Of a DNA stretch of 14,423 bases, positions 1 through 5,981 are shown piece by piece; positions within the stretch are counted from its first letter, which is position 1; each line of letters starts with the position of its first letter. This DNA comes from Lachnospiraceae bacterium UBA7060 (lineage in GTDB: Bacteria > Bacillota > Clostridia > Lachnospirales > Lachnospiraceae). Position numbers and translations under genes: made by a program. Where the stretch lies: assembly GCA_002493835.1 (NCBI GenBank), contig DLAA01000142.1, forward strand, positions 1 through 14,423, given 5' to 3'. The notes beneath the pieces were generated by a model. That model had not been told where the DNA came from. It worked only from the letters and a program-made list of their open reading frames with translations, and did not search any database.

Positions 1-1
1 G

Positions 2-331
2 TGCGAACAGCATGGCATTTTAGTCAGCTCTTTCTACAACGCGGTAAAACGCCTTAGAAAGAGTGCATGCGACATTCCTCTTTCTTCTAATAGAAGAACA
101 TATGCACTGGATCTTACTTCTGCCAGCAGACAGGAGGCAGTCCAGATTGATATATGCCCGGATCTTTATCCGGAAGCAGTTCCACCTGCAAAGCAGATGT
201 GTCCTGCGCCGCACCTTGACAATTCACATACGATTGAGCTTATGATGGATAATGTTTCCCTTAAAGTCAGCAATTCGGCACTTTTCAGGCTCTGTATTCC
301 TGTAAACCAGTCTGATTTTCTGGTAAAATAG
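2..331 (+). pseudogene. tnpA: IS66 accessory protein TnpA, 5'-partial and fused at its 3' end
   Basis: An open frame runs from the left edge to a TAG at 329-331. It starts in the helix-turn-helix part of an IS66 TnpA (CEQHGI..SSFYNAVKRLRK, the usual 'WC..HGI...YYYWLRK' pattern) and continues into the C-terminal strand region (HTIELMMDNVSLKVSNSA). After 280 it no longer matches the copy at 7744-7921, which continues DPFLLQQIIRML before a stop. Here the frame instead reads about 16 unrelated codons, so a deletion joint lies at 280. The start codon is outside the window. TnpA is a small accessory protein needed by many IS66 elements; this one lacks its proper C-terminus. Confidence 0.75.
103..280 (+). 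repeat. Direct repeat of IS66 tnpA, copy 1
   Basis: 178 bases matching 7744-7921 without gaps and with about ten substitutions (roughly 95% identity). Both copies lie in the same orientation, 7.6 kb apart. The homology ends abruptly at both edges, on the left because copy 2 is truncated and on the right because copy 1 carries the tnpB deletion. Confidence 0.9.
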
Positions 332-356
332 ATACCAGAAAAGAGGTCAAAAAACA

Positions 357-1622
357 GTGGCCCAGAATGCAAAAGACATCCAGATGCGGGAATTAAAAGA
401 TCTTCTTAATGAACTCCGGGAAACCAACAAGCTTCTCCGAAATGTACTTGAAGAGACCCAAAAAGAGAAAGCTGTGCTAAAGCAGGAGCGTCTGATGTGC
501 GTGCTGCCACTAAACCACCCGAATCAGAATTACCGGAAAATAAAGGAAAGAAGAGACGTGCTTCAAATGAGGAACGTTTTAAAGGCATTTCTGTAAAAAA
601 GGTCTTTCTCGAACCATCCGAAGAAAAACGTATCTGTAGTAAGTGCGGAAAACAAATGGATCAGATCGGTACAGAGTTTGTACGCCGCGAATGAAAGATC
701 ATTCCGGCGAAAGCGGTTGTGATTGAATACTACAGTGTAAACTATGGATGCAAAAACTGTAAGGAGCACGGAATCACTCCTATGATCATCAAAGGCAGGG
801 ACGGAAAAGCCCACATGATGTACGGAATGGCTTCTGCCTCCACAGTGGCATGGGTTGTTTACCAGAAGTACTGTAACGGGATGCCTTTATACCGGATCGA
901 ACAGGATCTTGGACGCTTAGGTGCAAAAATCAGCCGTGCAGCGCTGGCAAACTGGGTGATCAAAAATACAGAGGCGTTCTTTGCTCCGATGTATGAGTAT
1001 TTTCACCGGAAACTGCTGGCGAGAAACTTTGCAATGGCAGATGAAACTCCTGTTCAGATATTGCATGAGCCGGAACGCCGTGCGCAGACAAAGTCATATA
1101 TGTGGCTGTTTCGCAGCGGCGAAGACGGAGATCATCCGATCGTCATCTACAAGTATTCCGAAACATGTGCAGGTGATACGTCAGTAGATTTTCTGAATGG
1201 GTTTCAGGGATATCTTTTTGTCGTGGCTTGAAAAGCAGACCCCAGTCCGCAGCTCACGTTTGGACAAAGCAGTGACATATATCCGGAATCGAAAAGAACA
1301 TCTTATGACCTATCTGGAAGATGGACGATGCAGTTTTTCGAACAATCTGAGCGAGAATTCCATCCGTCCATTTGTAGTCGGGAGAAAAGGGCGGCTGTTC
1401 TGTGATACGCCGGCCGGAGCCCAGGCAAGCGCCATGGCTTACACAATGATAGAAATGGCCAAGGCAAACAAAATAAATGTTTACCACTATCTTACCTTCC
1501 TGTTTGAGCATCAGCCGAACGATCGGATGACGGATGAAGAACTGGAACAGCTCGCTCCCTGGAACGAGGCTTTAAAAGCAGAAATCCAGAGACGGGTCGA
1601 CAGCCAAAACAACAATGAATAA
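357..1622 (+). pseudogene. tnpC: IS66 transposase TnpC, broken by frameshift, nonsense codon and deletion
   Basis: The frame starts at a GTG (357) behind AGAGG and encodes a leucine/glutamate-rich coiled coil usual for the TnpC N-terminus. A frameshift between about 460 and 495 moves the frame to the one reading SDVRAATKPPESELPENKGK. A zinc-binding part follows (CSKCGKQM, then CKNC), interrupted by an in-frame TGA at 692-694. The core keeps the first catalytic Asp (MADETPVQIL). At about 1208 the text jumps from FLNGFQGYL straight to SWLEKQTPV in another frame. This removes the segment that should hold the second catalytic Asp and the 'CWAH.RRKF' motif. The last part keeps the catalytic Glu region (NNLSENSIRPF) and the usual C-terminal tail (APWNEALKAEIQRRV). 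The protein must be inactive. Confidence 0.9.
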
Positions 1623-1641
1623 CTGCCCGCAATAGTTAAAT

Positions 1642-1670
1642 CATATGTGAATTGTCAAGGTGCTTCAGTT
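1642..1670 (+). repeat. IS66 right-end terminal repeat, copy 1
   Basis: The 29-base stretch beginning CATATGTGAATTGTCAAGG and ending TGCTTCAGTT lies 20 bases after the tnpC stop. Its reverse complement matches 2580-2608 at 27 of 29 positions, and that copy also sits just outside a tnpC stop. A 25-base part (1638-1662) matches 211-235 inside tnpA at 24 positions, again in inverted orientation. I take it as the outer end of this IS66 subgroup; the exact last base cannot be fixed from one sequence. Confidence 0.7.
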
Positions 1671-1671
1671 G

Positions 1672-1869
1672 CTACGGATAAAGCAATGGATACCTATCAT
1701 TGAAGAACAGGCAAAGAGTGGTTAAACAAAACGGAGTGGTGTGCCATGCATGGCATTGACTGCACCACTTTTTTTGGTGGCAGAAACGGGTCAGGGCATA
1801 TCTCCTTGATCAATGGCAAGACCAGTCTCCACTCCCTGTTTCATCCACCCATACGGTAGTAACAAAATG
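1672..1869 (+). pseudogene. tnpA: IS66 TnpA N-terminal remnant, with two frameshifts
   Basis: Directly after the IS66 right end the sequence reads as a TnpA N-terminus if two single-base losses are allowed. The frame from 1672 gives LRIKQWIPIIEEQAKSG. After a one-base slip near 1731 it gives LNKTEWCAMHGIDCTTFF, and after a second slip in the T-run at 1769-1775 it gives WWQKRVRAYL, ending at a TAG near 1867-1869. The 'W..(I/L)I.E...SG...TEWC..HGI....FF.WQKRVR' pattern is that of IS66 accessory proteins. It is not the same sequence as the tnpA at the left edge. No tnpB or tnpC follows. A stem-loop with T-run (1735-1741 against 1763-1769, with a 14-base palindrome inside) lies in this fragment and could terminate transcription, but its T-run is also part of the old coding sequence. 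Confidence 0.6.
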
Positions 1870-1906
1870 GAACGGTTAGTGTGGACTGTACAATAGTGGA
1901 GAATAG

Positions 1907-1948
1907 GGCATTTGGAGGATTTGCTATAGGACTTCCAAATGCCTTTTT
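1907..1948 (+). terminator. Rho-independent terminator ahead of the MNT gene
   Basis: GGCATTTGGAGG (1907-1918) pairs with CTTCCAAATGCC (1932-1943) with one G:U-type mismatch, leaves a 13-base loop and is followed by TTTTT. It lies between the decayed tnpA fragment and the MNT promoter, so it would insulate the MNT gene from transcription coming out of the IS66 element. Confidence 0.75.
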
Positions 1949-1959
1949 AAAATATTAGA

Positions 1960-1988
1960 TTGTGAAAGGTAAGGCCTGCGGGTATAAT
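1960..1988 (+). promoter_or_regulatory. Probable sigma-A promoter of the MNT gene
   Basis: TTGTGA at 1960-1965 and a perfect TATAAT at 1983-1988 are separated by 17 bases. The -10 box is 60 bases ahead of the chosen MNT start codon, and the terminator at 1907-1948 lies just upstream. Confidence 0.65.
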
Positions 1989-2047
1989 AAAATTATAATG
2001 GTATGTGGCGATTTTGTATGAAGATAGAAGAAAGGTGGTTGTTTCGT

Positions 2048-2362
2048 ATGAATGAAATTGAGAAGTTAAAAGAATGCATTGTAGAACAGCTTTTACCTGT
2101 GCAGATATATTTATTTGGTTCTTATGCGAATAATACCTTTACCAATGAAAGCGATTTGGATTTTTATATTGTTGTTAAAGACGATGTGGCAGATATTCCG
2201 GCAGAGACGGCGAAAGCCTATAAAGCAGTTCGGAGAGTAAAGCAGCATCCCGTAGATATTGTCTTAGGGACAAGAAGCCGTTTTGAAGCAAGAAAAGATA
2301 TTCCTTCTGTAGAGAATGAAGTATATCGAAAGGGGGTGTTTTTGTATGACGCCGGAAACTAA
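2048..2362 (+). CDS. MNT-domain nucleotidyltransferase (HEPN/MNT antitoxin type)
   Basis: A 104-residue minimal nucleotidyltransferase. The signature GS-x10-D-x-D is complete (G24 S25, D36 and D38 in GSYANNTFTNESDLDF), and a third acidic residue is likely D70 in HPVDIVLG. In HEPN/MNT modules the MNT protein neutralises the HEPN ribonuclease, in characterised cases by adding AMP groups to it. The partner is expected directly downstream with overlapping ends, and the start of such a gene is indeed present at 2346. The start at 2048 is chosen because AAAGGTGG lies about 9 bases before it; in-frame ATGs at 2003 and 2018 would add 15 or 10 residues without a better ribosome site. The protein appears intact although its partner is truncated, so it is probably an orphan. 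It could still act on other targets; that is not visible here. Confidence 0.8.
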   Translation: MNEIEKLKECIVEQLLPVQIYLFGSYANNTFTNESDLDFYIVVKDDVADIPAETAKAYKAVRRVKQHPVDIVLGTRSRFEARKDIPSVENEVYRKGVFLYDAGN

Positions 2363-2462
2363 AGAATGGTATGATATGGCGGCGATGGAGGTATGCCAAA
2401 ACTCCATGAGGCTGCCCCATTTCCTGACATTTTCCCTCGGCGGCCTGCTGTCTGGAGATTTC
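2346..2462 (+). pseudogene. Truncated HEPN-domain toxin partner of the MNT gene
   Basis: An ATG at 2346, inside the last codons of the MNT gene, begins MTPETKEWYDMAAMEV, the typical start of small HEPN proteins paired with MNT genes (a W.. MA..D-like first helix). After about 16 codons the sequence changes to material that reads sensibly only on the other strand, and the frame ends at a TAA by about 2465. The conserved Arg-x4-6-His ribonuclease motif of HEPN proteins, which lies near the C-terminus, is therefore absent. The 17-base overlap with the MNT gene supports the original two-gene operon. The family assignment rests on position and a short stretch of sequence, so it is moderate. Confidence 0.5.
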
Positions 2463-2579
2463 TAAGTCCTTATATATTTCTTCCCGGTTCTTTGGCTGAA
2501 ATGGGTGTTTATCACTACGCAACGTAAAAAGCCCTTTGGCAAATTGCTGCACTTCTAAAAATGCCCGGTTACTTTCGGT
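2396..2579 (-). pseudogene. Antitoxin-like C-terminal fragment
   Basis: Read on the minus strand this stretch gives NRAFLEVQQFAKGLF, then a proline/basic spacer, then NREEIYKDLEISRQQAAEG and KCQEMGQ. A tail of the form '(R/K)EE.Y.DL..SR.QAA.G.....' is characteristic of the C-termini of type II antitoxins of clostridia (RelB/DinJ or Phd-like), where it contacts the toxin. The N-terminal DNA-binding part is missing because an IS66 end abuts at 2580, and the final residues run into the truncated HEPN gene. No start codon or ribosome site belongs to it. I can name the antitoxin class only loosely. Confidence 0.4.
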
Positions 2580-2608
2580 AACTGAAGCACATTGACAACT
2601 CACATATG
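2580..2608 (-). repeat. IS66 right-end terminal repeat, copy 2 (inverted)
   Basis: AACTGAAGCACATTGACAAC followed by TCACATATG. It is the reverse complement of 1642-1670 except for two bases, and lies 6 bases outside the tnpC stop of the minus-strand IS66 remnant. Confidence 0.7.
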
Positions 2609-2790
2609 TTTTAATCATTCCTGATTTTTTTGACACTCGATCTGGCGCTGAATTTCCGCTTTTACATTTTCATTCCAGGGAGCAAGCTGTTCCAGTTCAT
2701 TATCTGACATTTTTTCATTTGGCTGATGTTCAAACAGGAATGTAATGATAAGGATTCACTTTGTTTGCCTTTGCCATTTCCACCATTGTA
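2580..2790 (-). mobile_element. IS66 3'-end remnant, minus strand (end repeat plus tnpC tail)
   Basis: Only the last 210 bases of a second IS66 element remain. The end repeat is at 2580-2608. The tnpC tail is at 2615-2790 and reads, on the minus strand, TMVEMAKANKVNPYHYI, then after a small deletion LFEHQPNEKMSDNELEQLAPW and NENVKAEIQRQ, ending at a TGA (2615-2617). It is clearly related to the tail of the 357-1622 tnpC but differs at many positions, so it is a separate, older copy. Homology to IS66 stops near 2790, where the AbiEii-like fragment begins on the other strand. Confidence 0.85.
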
Positions 2791-2818
2791 TTGAAAAAGC
2801 TTGTTTATAAGGGGATAA

Positions 2819-3026
2819 ATGACTATGATGCAGTTTGACCGCATATGGCTCGGTAGACAGGCTCTTGTACTAAAAGACGGCACGGCAATTAACCTGACCA
2901 TATTTGATATTTCGCGCCTGTCTTTGGATATCGATTTGGATTTTGCCAAGAATATGCCGCGGGCAAACATGCTTAAGGAACGGGAACTGCTTTGTGCATG
3001 AGTATGTCAATGCAGGCGGCATTTAG
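2819..3026 (+). pseudogene. AbiEii/AbiGii-type nucleotidyltransferase toxin, internal fragment
   Basis: The first 52 residues match the nucleotidyltransferase core of AbiEii-family toxins: LVLKDGTAINLTIF (family form KGGTAIN), then RLSLDIDLDF with the acidic D37-x-D39-x-D41 pattern, then a short basic helix. The usual N-terminal part of about 30-50 residues is missing. After LKEREL the frame ends early at a TGA (2999-3001), while a neighbouring frame reads VHEYVNAGGI to a TAG at 3024-3026, a stretch that in the family lies well downstream. An internal deletion is therefore likely. The second residue of the KGG motif is Asp. AAGGGG precedes the ATG at 2819 by a few bases, but the product would be non-functional. 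AbiEii proteins are toxins of type IV abortive-infection systems; the antitoxin AbiEi is not here. Confidence 0.6.
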
Positions 3027-3074
3027 AAACAGGTGAACAAGTGTAATATATTATTATCAGCATGCCACTTTGAA

Positions 3075-3121
3075 GCAAATTAAAAAGTGTAAAGCCTTAA
3101 TAATTCAATAGACTTTACACT
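3075..3121 (-). terminator. Terminator of the small minus-strand gene
   Basis: AGTGTAAAG (3086-3094) and CTTTACACT (3113-3121) form a perfect 9-base-pair stem. On the minus strand the stem is followed by TTTTTAATTTG. It lies 32 bases past the stop codon of the 49-residue gene. Confidence 0.65.
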
Positions 3122-3152
3122 GTAGTTTGTTGATTATGCAATATAAATTTAA

Positions 3153-3302
3153 TTAACTTATCTCTTTATTATTTGCAAGTATATTTTTTTTGCGCATTTT
3201 GAGTTTTGCTTTCTCTTTTTCGTCTGTTTCTTTGTCTATAAGTTCATCGACAAAATTTATTAAAGCGTTGTAGACTTCGAATTGTTCATCACTCATGCCC
3301 AT
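3153..3302 (-). CDS. Small charged helical protein, 49 aa, unknown function
   Basis: I do not recognise this protein. It is supported as a gene by its whole setting rather than by homology. A ribosome binding site (AGGTGAT) lies 5-7 bases before the ATG at 3302, a promoter with exact 17-base spacing lies at 3345-3373, and a stem-loop terminator follows its stop. The product begins MGMSDEQFEVYNALINFVDE and continues as a highly charged, lysine/glutamate-rich helix ending NILANNKEIS; no signal peptide, membrane segment or cysteine is seen. The first half is amphipathic and could form a helical hairpin with the second half. It stands alone between the AbiEii fragment and the housekeeping operon and is transcribed away from the latter. 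A small regulatory or antitoxin-like protein is possible, but nothing in the sequence proves it. Confidence 0.6.
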   Translation of the reverse strand: MGMSDEQFEVYNALINFVDELIDKETDEKEKAKLKMRKKNILANNKEIS

Positions 3303-3344
3303 ACAATCACCTGCTTTCATATTGCTGCTTATATTGATTGCTAC

Positions 3345-3373
3345 AATGTAAATATATCACAGCTGAGGTGCAA
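3345..3373 (-). promoter_or_regulatory. Promoter of the 49-aa gene
   Basis: On the minus strand TTGCAC (3373-3368) and TACATT (3350-3345) are 17 bases apart, 43 bases before the start codon. The sequence around the -35 box (AATAGACTTTGCAC on the minus strand) recurs at 3107-3120 with one change (AATAGACTTTACAC), overlapping the terminator stem. Confidence 0.55.
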
Positions 3374-3467
3374 AGTCTATTCAAATTTCCGGGATTTACG
3401 CACTTTACAATAAAACTGTAGAGGTAGAAGTAATATAACAAGAATGGGAATAAGAGAATCGCAAAAA

Positions 3468-3494
3468 TCTGCATTGTTATAATGCAGGTTTTTT
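3468..3494 (+). terminator. Bidirectional-looking stem-loop before the HtrA-like gene
   Basis: CTGCATT (3469-3475), loop GTTAT, AATGCAG (3481-3487), then GTTTTTT; the other strand also ends in a T-run (ATTTTTG). No gene is seen upstream on the plus strand. It may stop read-through in either direction, or it may be a leader structure, because a promoter overlaps it. Confidence 0.55.
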
Positions 3495-3502
3495 AGTATA
3501 CT
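3474..3502 (+). promoter_or_regulatory. Probable promoter of the htrA-like/yhaM/rlmD run
   Basis: TTGTTA (3474-3479) and TATACT (3497-3502) are separated by 17 bases. The -35 box lies in the loop and right arm of the stem-loop at 3468-3494. The -10 box is 56 bases before the chosen start codon of the HtrA-like gene. Confidence 0.5.
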
Positions 3503-3557
3503 TATTATGGAATTGAGATGTGTATGTCAGTTTTCTGTAAAAGAGGAATTAATATTC

Positions 3558-4952
3558 ATGGCGGAACAGGAAAAGAACAATAGTGATACAAGGCAGAACT
3601 TTGCGGAGAAAGAGCCTGTAAAGGAACAGGCGCAGTACACTCCTTCCGTTCAAGCAGAGTTCATGCGGGAAAAGATTAAACAAAAGCCTGTCAATAAGAA
3701 AAAACTTCTTCGCAGAACAGTGATCACAGCAGTGATGGCGGTAGTATTTGGTTTGGTAGCATGTTTTACGTTCTTAATATTGGAGCCGGTTATCAGCAAT
3801 CGCCTTTATCCAGAGGAGGAACCAAAGGAGGTAGTTTTTCCCGAGGAGACGTTGACGGAAGAGATGAACCCTGAAGATATGCTGGTCAATGAAAAGGATG
3901 CGGAAGTGCAGACACCGGAGCCGGTGGATATGGAGATGGTGGATGAGCAGATTGAGGAGCTTCTTTCTCAGGTGGATATGGAATTTAATTTGGAGGATTA
4001 TCAGAAACTATACGATGAACTGCGGGTATTGACGGAAGATGTAAGCCGTTCAGTGGTAACGGTGGCAGGGGTCACATCCGACGTAGATTGGTTTAACAAT
4101 ATTTATGAAAATGTAGCTTCGGCTTCCGGTGTAATTGTGGCTAATAACGAAAAAGCTATGTTGATTTTAGTCAGCGCTGGGAATCTAAGCGGGGCGGACA
4201 GTATAGAGGTAACATTTTGTGACCAGACACAGGTGGAGGCAGAGCTTGTACAGAAGGATGAAAATACAGGGCTGGCGATTTTGTCGGTACCGCTTTCTGC
4301 TATCGGTAAGGAAACTATGGATGTGATTGACATTGCAGAGTTGGGAAGTTCTAGTGCTGTGAATCTGCTGGGTGCCCCGGTGGTTGCGCTGGGAAGTCCG
4401 CTGGGTACTGGTGGTTCTATCAGCTACGGTGTGGTGACTTCTACAGGGACTGTGATCGATCTTCCGGATTCCGCATATAAAAGGATTACCACGGACATCT
4501 ATGGCAGCCGAAATGCTACAGGTATCCTAGTTAATTTGAAAGGAATGGTGATCGGCATTATAGACAATGTCAATACAGGAAATGATATGGCAAATCTGCT
4601 TACTGCATATGGAATCACAGAATTGAAGAGCACGATTGAACGGATGTCCAATAATAAAGAGCGGGCGTATCTTGGGGTACATGGAGCAGATGTGCCTAAG
4701 GCGGCCATTGAGGATACGGAGATTAATACACCGGCAGGGACTTATATTAGAGAGATCGAGATTGATTCTCCGGCCATGGCAGCAGGAATTCAGAGTGGCG
4801 ATGTAGTGACAAGAATTGGAAATACGGATATTACAACTTATAACGAGTTATTGGGTATTTTACAGTCGGCAAAACCGGAGGACGTGCTTTCGGTCACGTT
4901 GACAAGGCAGGGACATGAGATGACTGTAGATGTGACATTGGGTGGCTGGTAA
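3558..4952 (+). CDS. Membrane-anchored HtrA/S1C-like pseudoprotease with PDZ domain
   Basis: 464 residues. An N-terminal cytoplasmic part of about 50 residues ending in KKKLLRR precedes one transmembrane segment (about 52-77). Then come an acidic linker (82-165), a trypsin-like fold (about 163-365) and a C-terminal PDZ domain (about 370-463, YLGVHGADV ... SPAMAAGIQSGDVV). The layout is that of DegP/HtrA proteins, but all three catalytic positions look lost. The His region reads LILVSAGNLSGAD instead of TN.HV...A. The Asp region reads NTGLAIL instead of (D)DLA.L. The Ser region reads GSRNATGILVNLKG instead of GNSGG.LVN. It is therefore probably a non-catalytic, PDZ-bearing surface protein that binds peptides or acts as a scaffold. 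The start at 3558 has AGAGGA 9 bases upstream; an earlier in-frame ATG at 3507 has no ribosome site. yhaM follows after 84 bases in the same direction. Confidence 0.85.
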   Translation: MAEQEKNNSDTRQNFAEKEPVKEQAQYTPSVQAEFMREKIKQKPVNKKKLLRRTVITAVMAVVFGLVACFTFLILEPVISNRLYPEEEPKEVVFPEETLTEEMNPEDMLVNEKDAEVQTPEPVDMEMVDEQIEELLSQVDMEFNLEDYQKLYDELRVLTEDVSRSVVTVAGVTSDVDWFNNIYENVASASGVIVANNEKAMLILVSAGNLSGADSIEVTFCDQTQVEAELVQKDENTGLAILSVPLSAIGKETMDVIDIAELGSSSAVNLLGAPVVALGSPLGTGGSISYGVVTSTGTVIDLPDSAYKRITTDIYGSRNATGILVNLKGMVIGIIDNVNTGNDMANLLTAYGITELKSTIERMSNNKERAYLGVHGADVPKAAIEDTEINTPAGTYIREIEIDSPAMAAGIQSGDVVTRIGNTDITTYNELLGILQSAKPEDVLSVTLTRQGHEMTVDVTLGGW

Positions 4953-5036
4953 ACGATCTAACATGTTTAGCGAAATTTAAGGGCTGGTTAAGTTTTTTAA
5001 AAGGAAGCAGAATCACAGAAAGGAAAGGATAGGAAT

Positions 5037-5981
5037 ATGAAGTATATAAAGGACTACAAGGAAAGCGACAGAATGTTTGATATTTATCTGTGCAAGCACA
5101 AACAATCGGCGGTTACGAAGAACGGAAAGCCGTACGACAATGTTATTTTGCAGGATAAGACAGGTACCATAGATGCTAAAATCTGGGATCCCAATAATGC
5201 AGGGATAGAGGATTTTGACAGCATGGATTACATAGAAGTGTACGGCGATGTGACTAGCTTTCAGGGAGCTTTGCAGGTTAATGTAAAGCGTGTGCGCAAA
5301 TGCAGAGAGGGAGAATATAACCCAGCAGAATATCTTCCTGTCAGTAAATTCAGCATTGATGATATGATGAAGGAGCTTTTAGGATTTATTGACAGTATTA
5401 AAAATCCTTATCTTTATGAAATATTGGAAGATTTTTTTGTAAAGGATGAGGCGTTTCTCAAAGCTTTCAAGCAGTCTTCGGCGGCTAAGACAGTACATCA
5501 TGGGTTTATGGGCGGCTTGTTGCAGCATACTCTGGCAGTGACAAAGCTGTGTGATTATTATTGTACGCAGTATCCGATATTGAACAGGGATTTACTGCTT
5601 ACGGCGGCAATCTGTCACGATATTGGTAAAACGAAAGAATTATCACTTTTTCCGACGAATGACTATACGGAGAGCGGTCAGTTTCTTGGCCATATCATAA
5701 TTGGCACGGAGATGGTGGGTGAGAAGATCCAGAAAATAAACGATTTTCCTGAGCTTCTTGCGAGTGAGTTGAAACACTGCATTTTATCCCATCATGGAGA
5801 GTTGGAGTTTGGGTCTCCGAAGAAACCGGCGATCGTAGAGGCAGTGGCTCTTTCTTTTGCGGACAATACGGATGCCAAGATAGAGACATTTACAGAGCTT
5901 TTGGAGAACAACAGCACCGCGGGATGGCTTGGGTTCAACAGACTTTTTGAATCCAATTTGCGCAGCACAAATGTAGAATAA
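5037..5981 (+). CDS. yhaM: 3'-5' exoribonuclease YhaM (OB-fold plus HD domain)
   Basis: 314 residues, the same length as Bacillus YhaM. An OB-fold nucleic-acid-binding domain occupies about 12-90 (KNGKPYDNVILQDKTGTIDA ... DYIEVYGDV). A metal-dependent HD phosphohydrolase domain follows, with H164 (LLQHTLAV), H194-D195 (CHDIGK), H219 (GHIIIG), H252-H253 (SHHGE) and D276 (FADNTDA). The family degrades single-stranded RNA from the 3' end in the cytoplasm and takes part in RNA decay and possibly DNA metabolism. The ATG at 5037 has AGGAAAGGATAGGA directly upstream. It lies between the HtrA-like gene and rlmD with 84- and 106-base gaps and no terminator, so the three are probably co-transcribed. 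Nothing unusual is seen. Confidence 0.93.
   Translation: MKYIKDYKESDRMFDIYLCKHKQSAVTKNGKPYDNVILQDKTGTIDAKIWDPNNAGIEDFDSMDYIEVYGDVTSFQGALQVNVKRVRKCREGEYNPAEYLPVSKFSIDDMMKELLGFIDSIKNPYLYEILEDFFVKDEAFLKAFKQSSAAKTVHHGFMGGLLQHTLAVTKLCDYYCTQYPILNRDLLLTAAICHDIGKTKELSLFPTNDYTESGQFLGHIIIGTEMVGEKIQKINDFPELLASELKHCILSHHGELEFGSPKKPAIVEAVALSFADNTDAKIETFTELLENNSTAGWLGFNRLFESNLRSTNVE

Larger units (their letters stand above)
1..1670 (+). mobile_element. IS66-family insertion sequence, decayed, left end outside window
   Basis: A damaged IS66-type element in tnpA-(tnpB)-tnpC order. The tnpA reading frame enters from the left edge and diverges at about 280 from a second copy of the same gene at 7744-7921. At that point it is joined to sequence shortly before tnpC, so essentially all of tnpB is gone. 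The tnpC is a pseudogene with three lesions. The right end is taken as about 1670 because a 29-base motif at 1642-1670 recurs in inverted form at 2580-2608, in both cases just downstream of a tnpC stop codon. The left end and any target-site duplication lie outside the window or cannot be recognised. The element cannot encode a working transposition machinery. Confidence 0.85.

Noticed and set aside
2175..2636. Long 153-codon minus-strand frame
   Set aside because: It is a mosaic: its start is the end of an IS66 tnpC region in the wrong frame, its middle is the antitoxin-like fragment, and its end is the antisense of the MNT and HEPN genes. It is not one gene.
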